From Streptomyces sp. NBC_00448 (GTDB lineage: Bacteria > Actinomycetota > Actinomycetes > Streptomycetales > Streptomycetaceae): a stretch of DNA of 64,000 nt. Made by a program: the position numbers and the translations under genes. The notes under the pieces were generated by a model. The model worked only from the letters and a program-made list of their open reading frames with translations. It was not told where the DNA came from and searched no databases. The stretch covers positions 7,805,501-7,869,500 of the forward strand of contig NZ_CP107913.1 in assembly GCF_036014115.1 (NCBI RefSeq), read 5' to 3'. Each line of letters opens with the position of its first letter. The stretch's first letter is position 1. Positions 33,387-41,677 of this stretch are shown here, piece after piece.

Positions 33387-33580
33387 GGGACTTTCCGCCT
33401 TCTGTCGCTCGAAAATGGGAGTGCCGGGGTCGTGCCCGACCCGACTCCCGTCGGAGCGATGCCAGCTGGGCCGTCCGCGAAGCGGAAAGCCGTAGTCCCC
33501 CGTGGGCGGAATCCTAAGGGGAAAGGGGCACGGATGTCCCGTCTCGATGGGGAAGCCTTGCCACGTGGAGAGCGGTTCAT

Positions 33581-33604
33581 TAACCTTACTCGCGAGTAAG
33601 GTTA
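33581..33604. promoter_or_regulatory. 24-bp perfect palindrome, TetR-type operator candidate
   Basis: The half TAACCTTACTCG (33581-33592) is followed directly by its exact complement CGAGTAAGGTTA (33593-33604). It lies 32 bases before the SCP2 gene start, in the 250-base gap shared with the divergent small-protein gene. The core TTACTCGCGAGTAA is the shape of operator used by TetR-type lipid/acyl-CoA regulators in actinobacteria (from memory). A 12-of-14 match lies at 46376 before another acyl-CoA gene. No other gene was seen in 33387-33636. Confidence 0.7.
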
Positions 33605-33636
33605 CTCCGAAGTCAGGAACAGGAAGAGGCGTTCGC

Positions 33637-34116
33637 ATGGCCGCACTTGATGATCTCGACCTGGAGGCACTGGACTTTGGGTCGGTGGAGCCCCGGGAGT
33701 TCGCCCGGATCGTGAAGGGTCTGCCCGGCCGGCGGATCGCCGAACTGATGGCCGGGCCGCAGCGCCGCCGGGTGCTCGACGAGGTGTTCGGGCGGATGCA
33801 CACCCTCTTCAAGCCCGAGGCCGCGGGCGGCCGGGACGCCCTGATCCGCTGGCGGATCACCGAGAACGGCACCGAGCCGGGCGACGGCGACGACGTCTAC
33901 GAAACGCACATCGCCCGGGGCGCCTGCACCGTCGTCACCGAACGCACCGACCGCACACCGCAGTTGAGCCTCACGATGGCCGCGCCGGAGTTCCTGAAGC
34001 TGGTCTCGGGCAACGCCTCGGGGCCGACCCTGTTCTTCACCCGCAAGTTGAAGCTGAAGGGCGACATCCGGCTCGCGGGCGGCCTCACCTACTTCTTCGA
34101 CATCCCCAAGGCGTGA
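33637..34116 (+). CDS. SCP2 sterol-binding-domain protein
   Basis: 159 aa from the ATG at 33637 behind GGAAGAGG. The SCP2 fold occupies residues ~25-155: LFKPEAAGGRDALIRWRITENG, YETHIARGACTV, PQLSLTMAAPEFLKLVSGNASGP and KLKGDIRLAGGLTYFF. Such domains hold lipids, sterols or acyl-CoA in a hydrophobic pocket. The 24-bp palindrome in its promoter region argues for control by an acyl-CoA-responsive repressor. It converges with the NUDIX gene 13 bases away. Confidence 0.87.
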   Translation: MAALDDLDLEALDFGSVEPREFARIVKGLPGRRIAELMAGPQRRRVLDEVFGRMHTLFKPEAAGGRDALIRWRITENGTEPGDGDDVYETHIARGACTVVTERTDRTPQLSLTMAAPEFLKLVSGNASGPTLFFTRKLKLKGDIRLAGGLTYFFDIPKA

Positions 34117-34129
34117 GCGGCCGCGGCGG

Positions 34130-34699
34130 TCAACGCCCCGCGGAATCAGCCGAGTCGGCCGAGTCGTCTGGAGTGGCCGAGGCGGCCGGAGCGGACGAGC
34201 CGGCCGCGTCCGCCGGGTCCCCGTCGACCAGTTCGACCGGCCCGGTACCCGCCGCCAGCGCGGCCAGCCCGGCGCGGATGCGGCGCGCGCCGTTCGCGTA
34301 CAGATACTGCTCCAGGTCGTCGGGCGCGACCAGCCGCCAGGAGTCCAACTCCTCCTCCTGCAGCCGGATCGCGCCGAGTTCCTGCTCGCCGAGCACGCCG
34401 CCGTCGTAGAGGTAGATCACCAGCGGGGGCCGCGCGGTCCCGCCGATCCAGTCCACCGCGAGCAGCGCGCCCGGCGGCACGTCGAGACCGATCTCCTCCA
34501 GGGTCTCCCGGCGGGCACCCTGCCGCGGGTTCTCGCCCTGGTCCGACTCGATGGTGCCGCCCGGCAGCGTCCAGGTGCCGTCGTCCCGGTAGTTGGGCTC
34601 CACGAGCAGGACCCGGCCGTCGGCCGACCGGAACAGGGTGCTCGCGCTCGCCAGGATCTTGGGCAGCGAGGCGATGTACGTGGCGTAGTCGGTGGTCAT
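34130..34699 (-). CDS. NUDIX hydrolase with an insertion in the NUDIX box
   Basis: 189 aa. The box reads PGGTIESDQGE-NPRQGAR-RETLEEIGLD. Glu and the REtLEEiG core are intact, but the Gly-to-Glu spacing is two residues longer than the usual GX5E. NUDIX enzymes hydrolyse nucleoside diphosphates linked to another group. The last 35 residues (Ala/Ser/Asp-rich, ending in DSADSADSAG) look disordered. TAGGTT ends seven bases before the ATG at 34699, suggesting a leaderless message. Confidence 0.87.
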   Translation of the reverse strand: MTTDYATYIASLPKILASASTLFRSADGRVLLVEPNYRDDGTWTLPGGTIESDQGENPRQGARRETLEEIGLDVPPGALLAVDWIGGTARPPLVIYLYDGGVLGEQELGAIRLQEEELDSWRLVAPDDLEQYLYANGARRIRAGLAALAAGTGPVELVDGDPADAAGSSAPAASATPDDSADSADSAGR

Positions 34700-34783
34700 G
34701 CGCACCAACCTACGGGGCCCGCACCGCACGTGGGATAAGGTCCGGAGCGGCGCGACGTTCCGTTTCGGATCAGGAGAATTCAC

Positions 34784-35938
34784 GTGTCCGATGCAGTACG
34801 ACGGCCGACGGGGCATGTGCTCGTCGCCGCGGACAAGTTCAAGGGCTCGCTCACGGCGGTCGAGGTGGCCGCCCGTGTCACGGCCGGCCTGCACCAGGTC
34901 GCACCCGAGGTGACCGTCACGTCGCTTCCGGTGGCCGACGGGGGCGACGGCACCGTGGACGCGGCGGTCGCCGCCGGGTTCGAGCGCCGTACCGCGCGGG
35001 TGACCGGCCCGCTCGGCGAGCCGGTCGAGGCCGCGTACGCGCTGCGCGAGGGCACCGCGGTGGTCGAGATGGCCGAGGCGTCCGGGCTGCGGCACCTGCC
35101 GCCCGGGGTCTTCGCGCCGCTGACCGCCACCACCTACGGCACCGGTGAGCTGCTGCGGGCCGCGCTCGACGACGGTGCCCGCACGATCGTGCTCGGGGTC
35201 GGCGGCAGCGCCACCACCGACGGCGGCGCCGGCATGCTCAGCGCGCTCGGCGCGCGGCTGCTGGACGCGGAGGGGGTGCCCGTCGCCCCCGGTGGCGCCG
35301 CGCTGGCGTCGCTCGCGACCGCCGACCTGTCCGCGCTGGACCCGCGGCTGGCGGACACCGAGATCGTGCTCGCCAGCGACGTCGACAACCCGCTGCGCGG
35401 GCCCAAGGGCGCCGCGGCCGTCTACGGGCCGCAGAAGGGCGCCTCCGAGGACGACGTGGCCCTGCTGGACGGTGCGCTCGGGCAGTACGCGGCCGTCCTC
35501 GGCGCGACCCTCGGGGGTGCCGCGCTCAGCGCTGCCGACGCCCCGGGGGCGGGTGCCGCCGGCGGGATCGGCTACGGCGCCCTCGTCGGGCTGCGCGCGT
35601 CCTTCCGGCCCGGGATCGACGTCCTCCTCGACGTCCTCGGGTTCGCCGCCGCCCTCGACCGGGCCGACCTCGTCATCACCGGGGAGGGGTCCCTCGACGC
35701 CCAGACCCTGCACGGCAAGGCGCCGGTCGGGGTCGCCGCGGCCGCGAACGCCTCCGGCGTGCCCGTGGTGGCGGTCTGCGGCCGCCTCGCCCTTTCCCCC
35801 GCGGAGCTCGCGGAGGCGGGGATCAGCCGCGCCTACGCACTTGCCGAGCTGGAGCCCGACGTCCAGCGGTCCATGGCTGAGGCGGGGCCGCTTCTTGAGC
35901 GGGCGGCCGTCGCCCTCGCCCGGGATTTCCTGGGGTAG
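34784..35938 (+). CDS. Glycerate kinase (GlxK/GarK type)
   Basis: 384 aa from the GTG at 34784, with AGGAG in the preceding 15 bases. Family blocks: LVAADKFKGSLTA, LPVADGGDGTVDA, LGVGGSATTDGGAGM, ASDVDNPLRGPKGAAAVYGPQKG and TGEGSLDAQTLHGKAP. It phosphorylates glycerate, feeding C2 or serine-type carbon into glycolysis. It is separated by about 85 bases from the divergent NUDIX gene and followed by a large inverted repeat. Confidence 0.92.
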   Translation: MSDAVRRPTGHVLVAADKFKGSLTAVEVAARVTAGLHQVAPEVTVTSLPVADGGDGTVDAAVAAGFERRTARVTGPLGEPVEAAYALREGTAVVEMAEASGLRHLPPGVFAPLTATTYGTGELLRAALDDGARTIVLGVGGSATTDGGAGMLSALGARLLDAEGVPVAPGGAALASLATADLSALDPRLADTEIVLASDVDNPLRGPKGAAAVYGPQKGASEDDVALLDGALGQYAAVLGATLGGAALSAADAPGAGAAGGIGYGALVGLRASFRPGIDVLLDVLGFAAALDRADLVITGEGSLDAQTLHGKAPVGVAAAANASGVPVVAVCGRLALSPAELAEAGISRAYALAELEPDVQRSMAEAGPLLERAAVALARDFLG

Positions 35939-35963
35939 CGGGGCGACAAACCCCCGGGGCTGC

Positions 35964-36187
35964 CCCGTCCTGTCGGTTCAGGGACCACCCGTGCGCAGCC
36001 GCGGCTCCCTCCGTGCTTGAGGCGGAGGGAGCCGTGCTCAGCAGGCCACCGGCCCGCGGCCGGAGAAACACCGCGGCCCCGACGGCGAGCAGCCGAAGGG
36101 GCGCTGGGGGTGCCCCCGGCGAAGACAGGGGGAGGAACGGCGCGGGGACCCACCACTCACCGGTGGTCCCGGAACCGACAGGACGGG
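35964..36187. terminator. Long nested inverted repeat between convergent glycerate-kinase and pssA genes
   Basis: The outer arms are 26 bases (35964-35989 and 36162-36187) and match as complements at 25 positions; the core of the left arm is CCTGTCGGTTCAGGGACC. Inside is a perfect 12-bp hairpin, CGGCTCCCTCCG (36002-36013) with CGGAGGGAGCCG (36023-36034). The element fills the whole 267-base gap between two converging genes and fits a bidirectional terminator. The same outer core recurs at 51560-51739, and a half copy lies near 11640. Confidence 0.65.
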
Positions 36188-36205
36188 GAAACCCGGGGGG
36201 ACCGC

Positions 36206-37042
36206 TTACCGCGCGGTAGCGCGCTCACGACGGTTCGCCCGGATGGTGTTGACCCGACGAGTCGTCGCGAACCCGGGAATCGTGGCCGCGGCCACACACT
36301 GGAGGGCGCAGCCCGCCTGCAGAAGCTGGTGCCCACCGGGAATGTTCAGGGTCCACGCGGCGAGGCACCCCATGCTGACCAGCGTCCAGCAGAACGTGAT
36401 CAGCGCGAGCCGTCCGCGCGGCTTGGGGTACTCGACCCGGCTCACCATCAGCCACGCCACCCCGACGATCGCGATCACCGTGGGCAGGAAGGGCAGCTCC
36501 AGCAGCACCAGGGAGACCACGGTCATCGCCCCGAAGGGGCTGGGCATGCCCTGGAAGACCCCGTCCCGCAGCGTGGTGCAGGAGAAACGGGCCAGCCGCA
36601 GCACCACCGCGAGTACGACGAGGACGGCCGCGGCGGCGGCCACCTTGCCGTGTGCGTCGTCGGAGACGATGCCCCACACGACGACGAAGTACGCGGGCGC
36701 GAGCCCGAAGCTGATCAGGTCCGAGAGGTTGTCCAGCTCCGCGCCCATCGCCGAGCTGCGCAGCTTGCGCGCGACCAGCCCGTCGAAGAGGTCGAAGACC
36801 GACGCCATCAGCATCAGCGTCACCGCGTTGGCCGCGCTGTGCTTGGACATCGCGCTGTCGCCGTTGCCCATCAGGTGCGGCACCAGCACGCCGGTGGTGG
36901 TGAAGTAGACGGCCATGAAGCCGCAGATCGCGTTGCCGAGGGTCAGCGCGTCGGCGATCGAGAGCCGTGTCGACAGGGGCAGGTCGTCGTCCTGCTCCTC
37001 GATCTCGCTGACCCAGTTGCCGTGTGTCTCGTGCTCAGTCAC
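36206..37042 (-). CDS. pssA: CDP-diacylglycerol-serine O-phosphatidyltransferase
   Basis: 278 aa from a GTG at 37042; a TTG two codons earlier is possible. The CDP-alcohol phosphotransferase motif is DGLVARKLRSSAMGAELDNL with SD following, giving the DGxxAR-G-D-D pattern. Several membrane helices follow. It makes phosphatidylserine from CDP-diacylglycerol and serine. The start overlaps the end of psd by eight bases, so the two steps to phosphatidylethanolamine are coupled. Confidence 0.92.
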   Translation of the reverse strand: MTEHETHGNWVSEIEEQDDDLPLSTRLSIADALTLGNAICGFMAVYFTTTGVLVPHLMGNGDSAMSKHSAANAVTLMLMASVFDLFDGLVARKLRSSAMGAELDNLSDLISFGLAPAYFVVVWGIVSDDAHGKVAAAAAVLVVLAVVLRLARFSCTTLRDGVFQGMPSPFGAMTVVSLVLLELPFLPTVIAIVGVAWLMVSRVEYPKPRGRLALITFCWTLVSMGCLAAWTLNIPGGHQLLQAGCALQCVAAATIPGFATTRRVNTIRANRRERATAR

Positions 37043-37682
37043 GGTCAAGGCGCGTCACCCCAGCCGTCATGGTCTCGCCGACCTCGACCGCGGAGCCCAC
37101 GCCTTCCGGCAGGTAGACGTCCACCCGGGAGCCGAACCGGATCAGCCCGATCCGCTCGCCCTGCTCGACCTTGCAGCCGCGTGGCACGTACGGCACGATC
37201 CGCCGGGCCACCGCGCCGGCGATCTGGATCACCTCGACGTCACCGATCTCGGTGTCGAAGTGCCAGACCACCCGCTCGTTGTTCTCGCTCTCCTTGTTGA
37301 ACGCCGGGACGAAACCGCCGGGGACGTGCTCGACGGAGGTGACCGTGCCGCTGAGCGGGGCGCGGTTGACGTGGACGTTCAACGGGCTCATGAAGATCGC
37401 GACGCGGGTGCGCCCGTCCTTCCACGGCATGACGCTCTGGACCACGCCGTCGGCGGGGGAGACCACCCCGCCCTCGGTGATCTTCCGCTCGGGGTCGCGG
37501 AAGAACCACAGCATGCCGGCCGTGAGAACGGTGGCGGGGACGGCCACCGCCGCCCAGCGTCCGGAGCGGCGGGCACGCAGCAGACTGACCGCCGCCGTGG
37601 CCGCGGTCGGGAGGAGCCACGGCGACGCTCCGCGCGCGAGGCCGACCCGGCGGCGAGGTGCAGAGGATTGGCTGTGGGGCAT
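37035..37682 (-). CDS. psd: Phosphatidylserine decarboxylase (short, single-membrane-segment type)
   Basis: 215 aa. The N-terminus has a hydrophobic region, then WFFRDPERKI, VVSPADGVVQSV, MSPLNVHVNRAP and the self-cleavage site in LIRFGSRVDVYLP. The Ser after Gly becomes the pyruvoyl cofactor after cleavage. It converts phosphatidylserine to phosphatidylethanolamine. In this short class the motif is GS rather than the LGST of E. coli Psd. It begins the two-gene psd-pssA operon; the ATG at 37682 has GAAGG upstream. Confidence 0.92.
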   Translation of the reverse strand: MPHSQSSAPRRRVGLARGASPWLLPTAATAAVSLLRARRSGRWAAVAVPATVLTAGMLWFFRDPERKITEGGVVSPADGVVQSVMPWKDGRTRVAIFMSPLNVHVNRAPLSGTVTSVEHVPGGFVPAFNKESENNERVVWHFDTEIGDVEVIQIAGAVARRIVPYVPRGCKVEQGERIGLIRFGSRVDVYLPEGVGSAVEVGETMTAGVTRLDRD

Positions 37683-37741
37683 GGAAGACCTTCGTAGCGG
37701 AGGGTGCCGCGAAATGCTTCAGGGGACGGCGGCTTTCATTG

Positions 37742-37772
37742 ATGGTATCGGCTGACACCGGCAACTCGGCAA
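37742..37772 (-). promoter_or_regulatory. Candidate psd-pssA promoter
   Basis: On the minus strand, -35 TTGCCG (37772-37767) and -10 TACCAT (37747-37742) are 19 bp apart and about 60 bases before the psd start. The spacing is longer than ideal, so this is tentative. Confidence 0.35.
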
Positions 37773-37863
37773 GCTGATGGGCGAGTCGATGGCTGGTTCC
37801 CGCGACCCCGGTCTTCACGCAGTGTGACCCTGATCTCAGGAAAACCACCGCGAACGCGGACAT

Positions 37864-39078
37864 TCAGCCTTGGACACGGTACTCCTCCAACAGCCGCCGT
37901 CCGATGATCATTTTCTGGATCTCGGCGGTCCCTTCGCCGATCAGCAGCATGGGCGCCTCGCGGTACAGCCGCTCGATCTCGTATTCCTTGGAGAAGCCGT
38001 AACCGCCGTGGATGCGGAAGGCGTCCTCCACGACCTCTTTGCAGTACTCGGAGGCGAGGTATTTGGCCATGCCCGCCTCCAGGTCGTTCCGCTCGCCGGA
38101 GTCCTTCTTGCGGGCGGCGTTCACCATCAGCTGGTGGGCGGCCTCGACCTTGGTGGCCATCTCGGCCAGCTTGAACTGGATCGCCTGGTGCTCGGCGATC
38201 GCCTTACCGAAGGTGTGCCGCTGCTGCGCATAGGAAATGCCCAGCTCAAAGGCCCGGCGGGCGACTCCGCAGCCGCGCGCGGCGACATTCACCCGGCCCA
38301 CCTCGACGCCGTCCATCATCTGGTAGAAGCCGCGGCCGCTGTCCCCGCCGAGCACACGGTCGGCCGGGATGCGGACGTCCTCCAGGATCAGCTCGGTGGT
38401 GTCGACGCCCTTGTAGCCCATCTTCTCGATCTTCCCGGGCACGGTGAGCCCGGAGACCTTCGGGTTCGGGCCGAAGCCGGGTTCCTTCTCGATCAGGAAG
38501 GTGGTCATCGACCGGTGCGCCGGCGCGTCCTGCGGCTGCCCCTCGTCGGTGCGGCACAGCACGGCCACGAGGTTCGCCGAGCCGCCGTTGGTGAGCCACA
38601 TCTTCTGCCCGTTGATGACGTACGCGTCGCCCTCGCGGACCGCCTTGGTGCGGATCGCGGACACGTCGGAGCCGAGCCCCGGCTCCGACATCGAGAACGC
38701 TCCGCGCACGTCGCCGGTCGCCATCTTCGGCAGGAAGTAGTCCTTCTGCTCCTGCGTGCCGTGCTGCTTGATCATGTAGGCGACGATGAAATGCGTGTTG
38801 ATGATGCCGGACACGCTCATCCAGCCGCGGGCGATCTCCTCCACGGTCAGCGCGTACGTCAGCAGTGACTCGCCGAGCCCGCCGTACTCCTCGGGGATCA
38901 TCAGGCCGAAGATGCCGAGGTCCTTCAGGCCCGCGACGATCTCGGTCGGGTACTCGTCGCGGTGCTCCAGTTCGGTGGCGACGGGCAGGATCTCCTTGTC
39001 CACGAAGGAGCGCACGGTGGCGAGGATCTCCTGCTGGACGTCGGTCAGGCCATCGGTCTGCGCGAGGCGCTCGGCCAT
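37864..39078 (-). CDS. mcd: Acyl-CoA dehydrogenase, probable methylsuccinyl-CoA dehydrogenase
   Basis: 404 aa. ACAD signatures: FSMSEPGLGSDVSAI, WLTNGGSANLVAVL, the flavin region QRHTFGKAIAEHQAIQFKLAEM, and IHGGYGFSKEYEIERLYREA. The catalytic Glu is expected in LIGEGTAEIQK near residue 388. As the last gene of an ethylmalonyl-CoA cluster, it probably oxidises methylsuccinyl-CoA to mesaconyl-CoA. Its ATG at 39078 is one base past the stop of the mesaconyl-CoA hydratase gene. Confidence 0.87.
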   Translation of the reverse strand: MAERLAQTDGLTDVQQEILATVRSFVDKEILPVATELEHRDEYPTEIVAGLKDLGIFGLMIPEEYGGLGESLLTYALTVEEIARGWMSVSGIINTHFIVAYMIKQHGTQEQKDYFLPKMATGDVRGAFSMSEPGLGSDVSAIRTKAVREGDAYVINGQKMWLTNGGSANLVAVLCRTDEGQPQDAPAHRSMTTFLIEKEPGFGPNPKVSGLTVPGKIEKMGYKGVDTTELILEDVRIPADRVLGGDSGRGFYQMMDGVEVGRVNVAARGCGVARRAFELGISYAQQRHTFGKAIAEHQAIQFKLAEMATKVEAAHQLMVNAARKKDSGERNDLEAGMAKYLASEYCKEVVEDAFRIHGGYGFSKEYEIERLYREAPMLLIGEGTAEIQKMIIGRRLLEEYRVQG

Positions 39079-39079
39079 G

Positions 39080-39658
39080 TCACTTCCCTCCCCGGGAGTC
39101 GGTGCCGGTCGTGGTGGCGGTCGTGGGGGCTGTCGCGGTGCCGGTCACGGTGGCGGCGGGTTCGGGGCGCCCGGGCTGCTCGCCGCCGCGCTCCTTGACG
39201 TACGAAGCGGTCGGCACCATCACCTTGCGGCGGAAGACGCAGACCAGGGTGCCGTCCTGCTTGTAGCCGCGGGTCTCCACCTCGACGATGCCGCGGTCGT
39301 CCTTCGACTTCGACGGCCGCTTGTCGAGCACGGTGGTCTCGCCGTAGATCGTGTCGCCGTGGAAGGTCGGCGCCACGTGCCGCAGCGACGCGACCTCCAG
39401 GTTGGCGATCGCCTTCCCCGACACGTCGGGCACGGACATGCCCAGCAACAGCGAGTAGACGTAGTTGCCGACCACCACGTTGCGGCCGAAGTCCGTGGTG
39501 TGCTCCGCGTAGTTCGCGTCCATGTGGAGCGGGTGGTGGTTCATGGTGAGCAGGCAGAAGAGGTGGTCGTCGTACTCGGTGACCGTCTTGCCGGGCCAGT
39601 GCTTGTAGATCGCACCGATCTCGAACTCCTCGTAGGTGCGCCCGAACTGCACAGTCAT
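39080..39658 (-). CDS. mch: MaoC-type dehydratase, probable mesaconyl-CoA hydratase
   Basis: 192 aa. Hot-dog fold MaoC protein with GRTYEEFEIGAIYKHWPGKTVTEYDDHLFCLLTMNHHPLHMD, in which the Asp/Asn-His pair would activate water, and GNYVYSLLLGMSV. It should hydrate mesaconyl-CoA to beta-methylmalyl-CoA. About 30 C-terminal residues are a Thr/Ala-rich tail. The start overlaps the mutase stop (ATGA). In S. coelicolor, as I recall it, a CitE-type malyl-CoA lyase gene belongs in this cluster; here nothing intervenes on either side. Confidence 0.87.
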   Translation of the reverse strand: MTVQFGRTYEEFEIGAIYKHWPGKTVTEYDDHLFCLLTMNHHPLHMDANYAEHTTDFGRNVVVGNYVYSLLLGMSVPDVSGKAIANLEVASLRHVAPTFHGDTIYGETTVLDKRPSKSKDDRGIVEVETRGYKQDGTLVCVFRRKVMVPTASYVKERGGEQPGRPEPAATVTGTATAPTTATTTGTDSRGGK

Positions 39659-41664
39659 ACCTCCAGCTTGTTCGCTCGCCGGATCTCGTCCACGATCCGG
39701 CCGATGATCACGGTGATACCGAAGTCCTTCGGCGTGAAGACGGCCGCCACACCGGCCGCGCGCAGTTCCTCCGCGTCCGCGGCCGGGATGATGCCGCCGA
39801 CCACCACCGGCACGTCGTCCACCCCGGCCCGCCGCAGCCGCGCGAGCACGTCCGGCACCAGCGCGGCGTGCGACCCGGACAGGATCGACAGACCCACGCA
39901 GTGCACGTCCTCGGCGACCGCCGCGGAGACGATCTGCTCGGGGGTCAGCCTGATCCCCTGGTAGACCACCTCGAAGCCGGCGTCGCGGGCGCGTACCGCG
40001 ATCTGCTCGGCGCCGTTGGAGTGCCCGTCCAGGCCCGGCTTGCCGACCAGCAGCCGCAGCCGCCCGTCGCCCAGCTCCGCCGCGGTCCGCGCCACCTTCC
40101 GCCGTACGTCGGCCAGTTCGCCACCGGCGTCGGCGGTGACCGCGACCGGCGCGCTGCTCACCCCGGTCGGCGCGCGGAACTCGCCGAACACGTCGCGCAG
40201 CGCCGACGACCACTCGCCGGTGGTCACCCCGGCCCGCGCGCACTCCAAGGTGGCGGGCATCAGGTTCTCGGCGCCGACGGCGGCGGCCCGCAGCTCGGCG
40301 AGCGCCTTGTCGGTCCGCGGCTGGTCGCGGGCGATCCGCCAGTCGTGCAGCGCGGCCACCACGCGGGCCTCACCGGCCGGGTCCACCGTCATGATCGCCC
40401 GGTCCAGGTCCGCGGTGAGCGGGTTGGGCTCCGTGGACTCGTAGACGTTGACGCCGACGATCTTCTCCTCGCCGGACTCGATCCTGGCCCGCCGCTCGGC
40501 GTGCGCGGCCACCAGCTGCGACTTGAGGTAGCCGGACTCCACCGCGTCCATCACCCCGCCCAGTTCGGCGATGTGCGCCATCTCCGCGGTGGCCTGCTCG
40601 ACCAGTTCGGCGACCTTCGCCTCGATCACATGGCTCCCGGCGAAGATGTCGTCGTACTCCAGCAGGTCGCTCTCGTGCGCCAGCACCTGCTGGATACGCA
40701 GGCTCCACTGCTGGTCCCAGGGACGGGGCAGGCCCAACGCCTCGTTCCACGCCGGGAGTTGCACCGCGCGGGCGCGGGCGTCCTTCGACAGCGTGACGGC
40801 CAGCATCTCCAGCACTATCCGCTGGACGTTGTTCTCCGGCTGCGCCTCGGTCAGGCCCAGCGAGTTGACCTGCACGCCGTAGCGGAACCTGCGCTGCTTC
40901 GGGTCCTGAACGCCGTACCGCTCGCGGGTGACGGTGTCCCAGATCCGGCCGAAGGCGCGCATCTTGCACATCTCCTCGACGAACCGCACGCCCGCGTTGA
41001 CGAAGAAGGAGATCCGCGCGACCACGTCGCCGTGCCGCTCCCGCGGGATCTGCCCGGAGGCGAACACCGCGTCCAGCACGGCGATCGCGGTGGACATCGC
41101 GTACGCGATCTCCTGGACCGGGGTGGCCCCGGCCTCCTGGAGGTGGTAGCTGCAGATGTTGATCGGGTTCCACTTCGGGATGTGGTTGACCGCGTACGTG
41201 ATCATGTCCGTGGTCAGCCGCAGCGAGGGGCCGGGCGGGAAGACGTGGGTGCCGCGGGACAGGTACTCCTTGACGATGTCGTTCTGCGTGGTGCCCTGCA
41301 GCGTGGTGATGTCGGCGCCCTGCTCCTCGGCGACCACCTGGAGGAGCGCGAGCATCCACATCGCGGTGGCGTTGATCGTCATCGAGGTGTTCATGCGCTC
41401 CAGCGGGATGTCCTGGAACAGCCGCCGCATGTCGCCCAGATGGGACACCGGCACCCCCACCCGGCCCACCTCGCCGAGCGCCAGCACATGGTCGGGGTCG
41501 TAGCCGGTCTGGGTCGGCAGGTCGAACGCCACCGACAGCCCGGTCTGCCCCTTCTCCAGGTTCCGCCGGTACAGCGCGTTGGACGCCTCAGCGGTCGAGT
41601 GCCCGGCATACGTCCGCATCAACCACGGCCGGTCCCGGTCCCGCTTCTTCTGTTCGGTCGTCAC
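39655..41664 (-). CDS. ecm: Ethylmalonyl-CoA mutase (MeaA, B12-dependent)
   Basis: 669 aa from a GTG at 41664. The N-terminal part is the acyl-CoA mutase barrel (RPWLMRTYAGHSTAEASNALYRRNL, TGLSVAFDLPTQTGYDPDH, TTLQGTTQNDIVKEY). A C-terminal B12-binding domain has LDGHSNGAEQIA near 547 (DxHxxG), then GLSILSGSHAALVP and VVVGGIIP. As a single-chain mutase next to ccr, it fits ethylmalonyl-CoA mutase rather than methylmalonyl-CoA mutase. It is 13 bases downstream of ccr and overlaps the MaoC gene. Confidence 0.9.
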   Translation of the reverse strand: MTTEQKKRDRDRPWLMRTYAGHSTAEASNALYRRNLEKGQTGLSVAFDLPTQTGYDPDHVLALGEVGRVGVPVSHLGDMRRLFQDIPLERMNTSMTINATAMWMLALLQVVAEEQGADITTLQGTTQNDIVKEYLSRGTHVFPPGPSLRLTTDMITYAVNHIPKWNPINICSYHLQEAGATPVQEIAYAMSTAIAVLDAVFASGQIPRERHGDVVARISFFVNAGVRFVEEMCKMRAFGRIWDTVTRERYGVQDPKQRRFRYGVQVNSLGLTEAQPENNVQRIVLEMLAVTLSKDARARAVQLPAWNEALGLPRPWDQQWSLRIQQVLAHESDLLEYDDIFAGSHVIEAKVAELVEQATAEMAHIAELGGVMDAVESGYLKSQLVAAHAERRARIESGEEKIVGVNVYESTEPNPLTADLDRAIMTVDPAGEARVVAALHDWRIARDQPRTDKALAELRAAAVGAENLMPATLECARAGVTTGEWSSALRDVFGEFRAPTGVSSAPVAVTADAGGELADVRRKVARTAAELGDGRLRLLVGKPGLDGHSNGAEQIAVRARDAGFEVVYQGIRLTPEQIVSAAVAEDVHCVGLSILSGSHAALVPDVLARLRRAGVDDVPVVVGGIIPAADAEELRAAGVAAVFTPKDFGITVIIGRIVDEIRRANKLEV

Positions 41665-41677
41665 TGGTACCCCCCAC

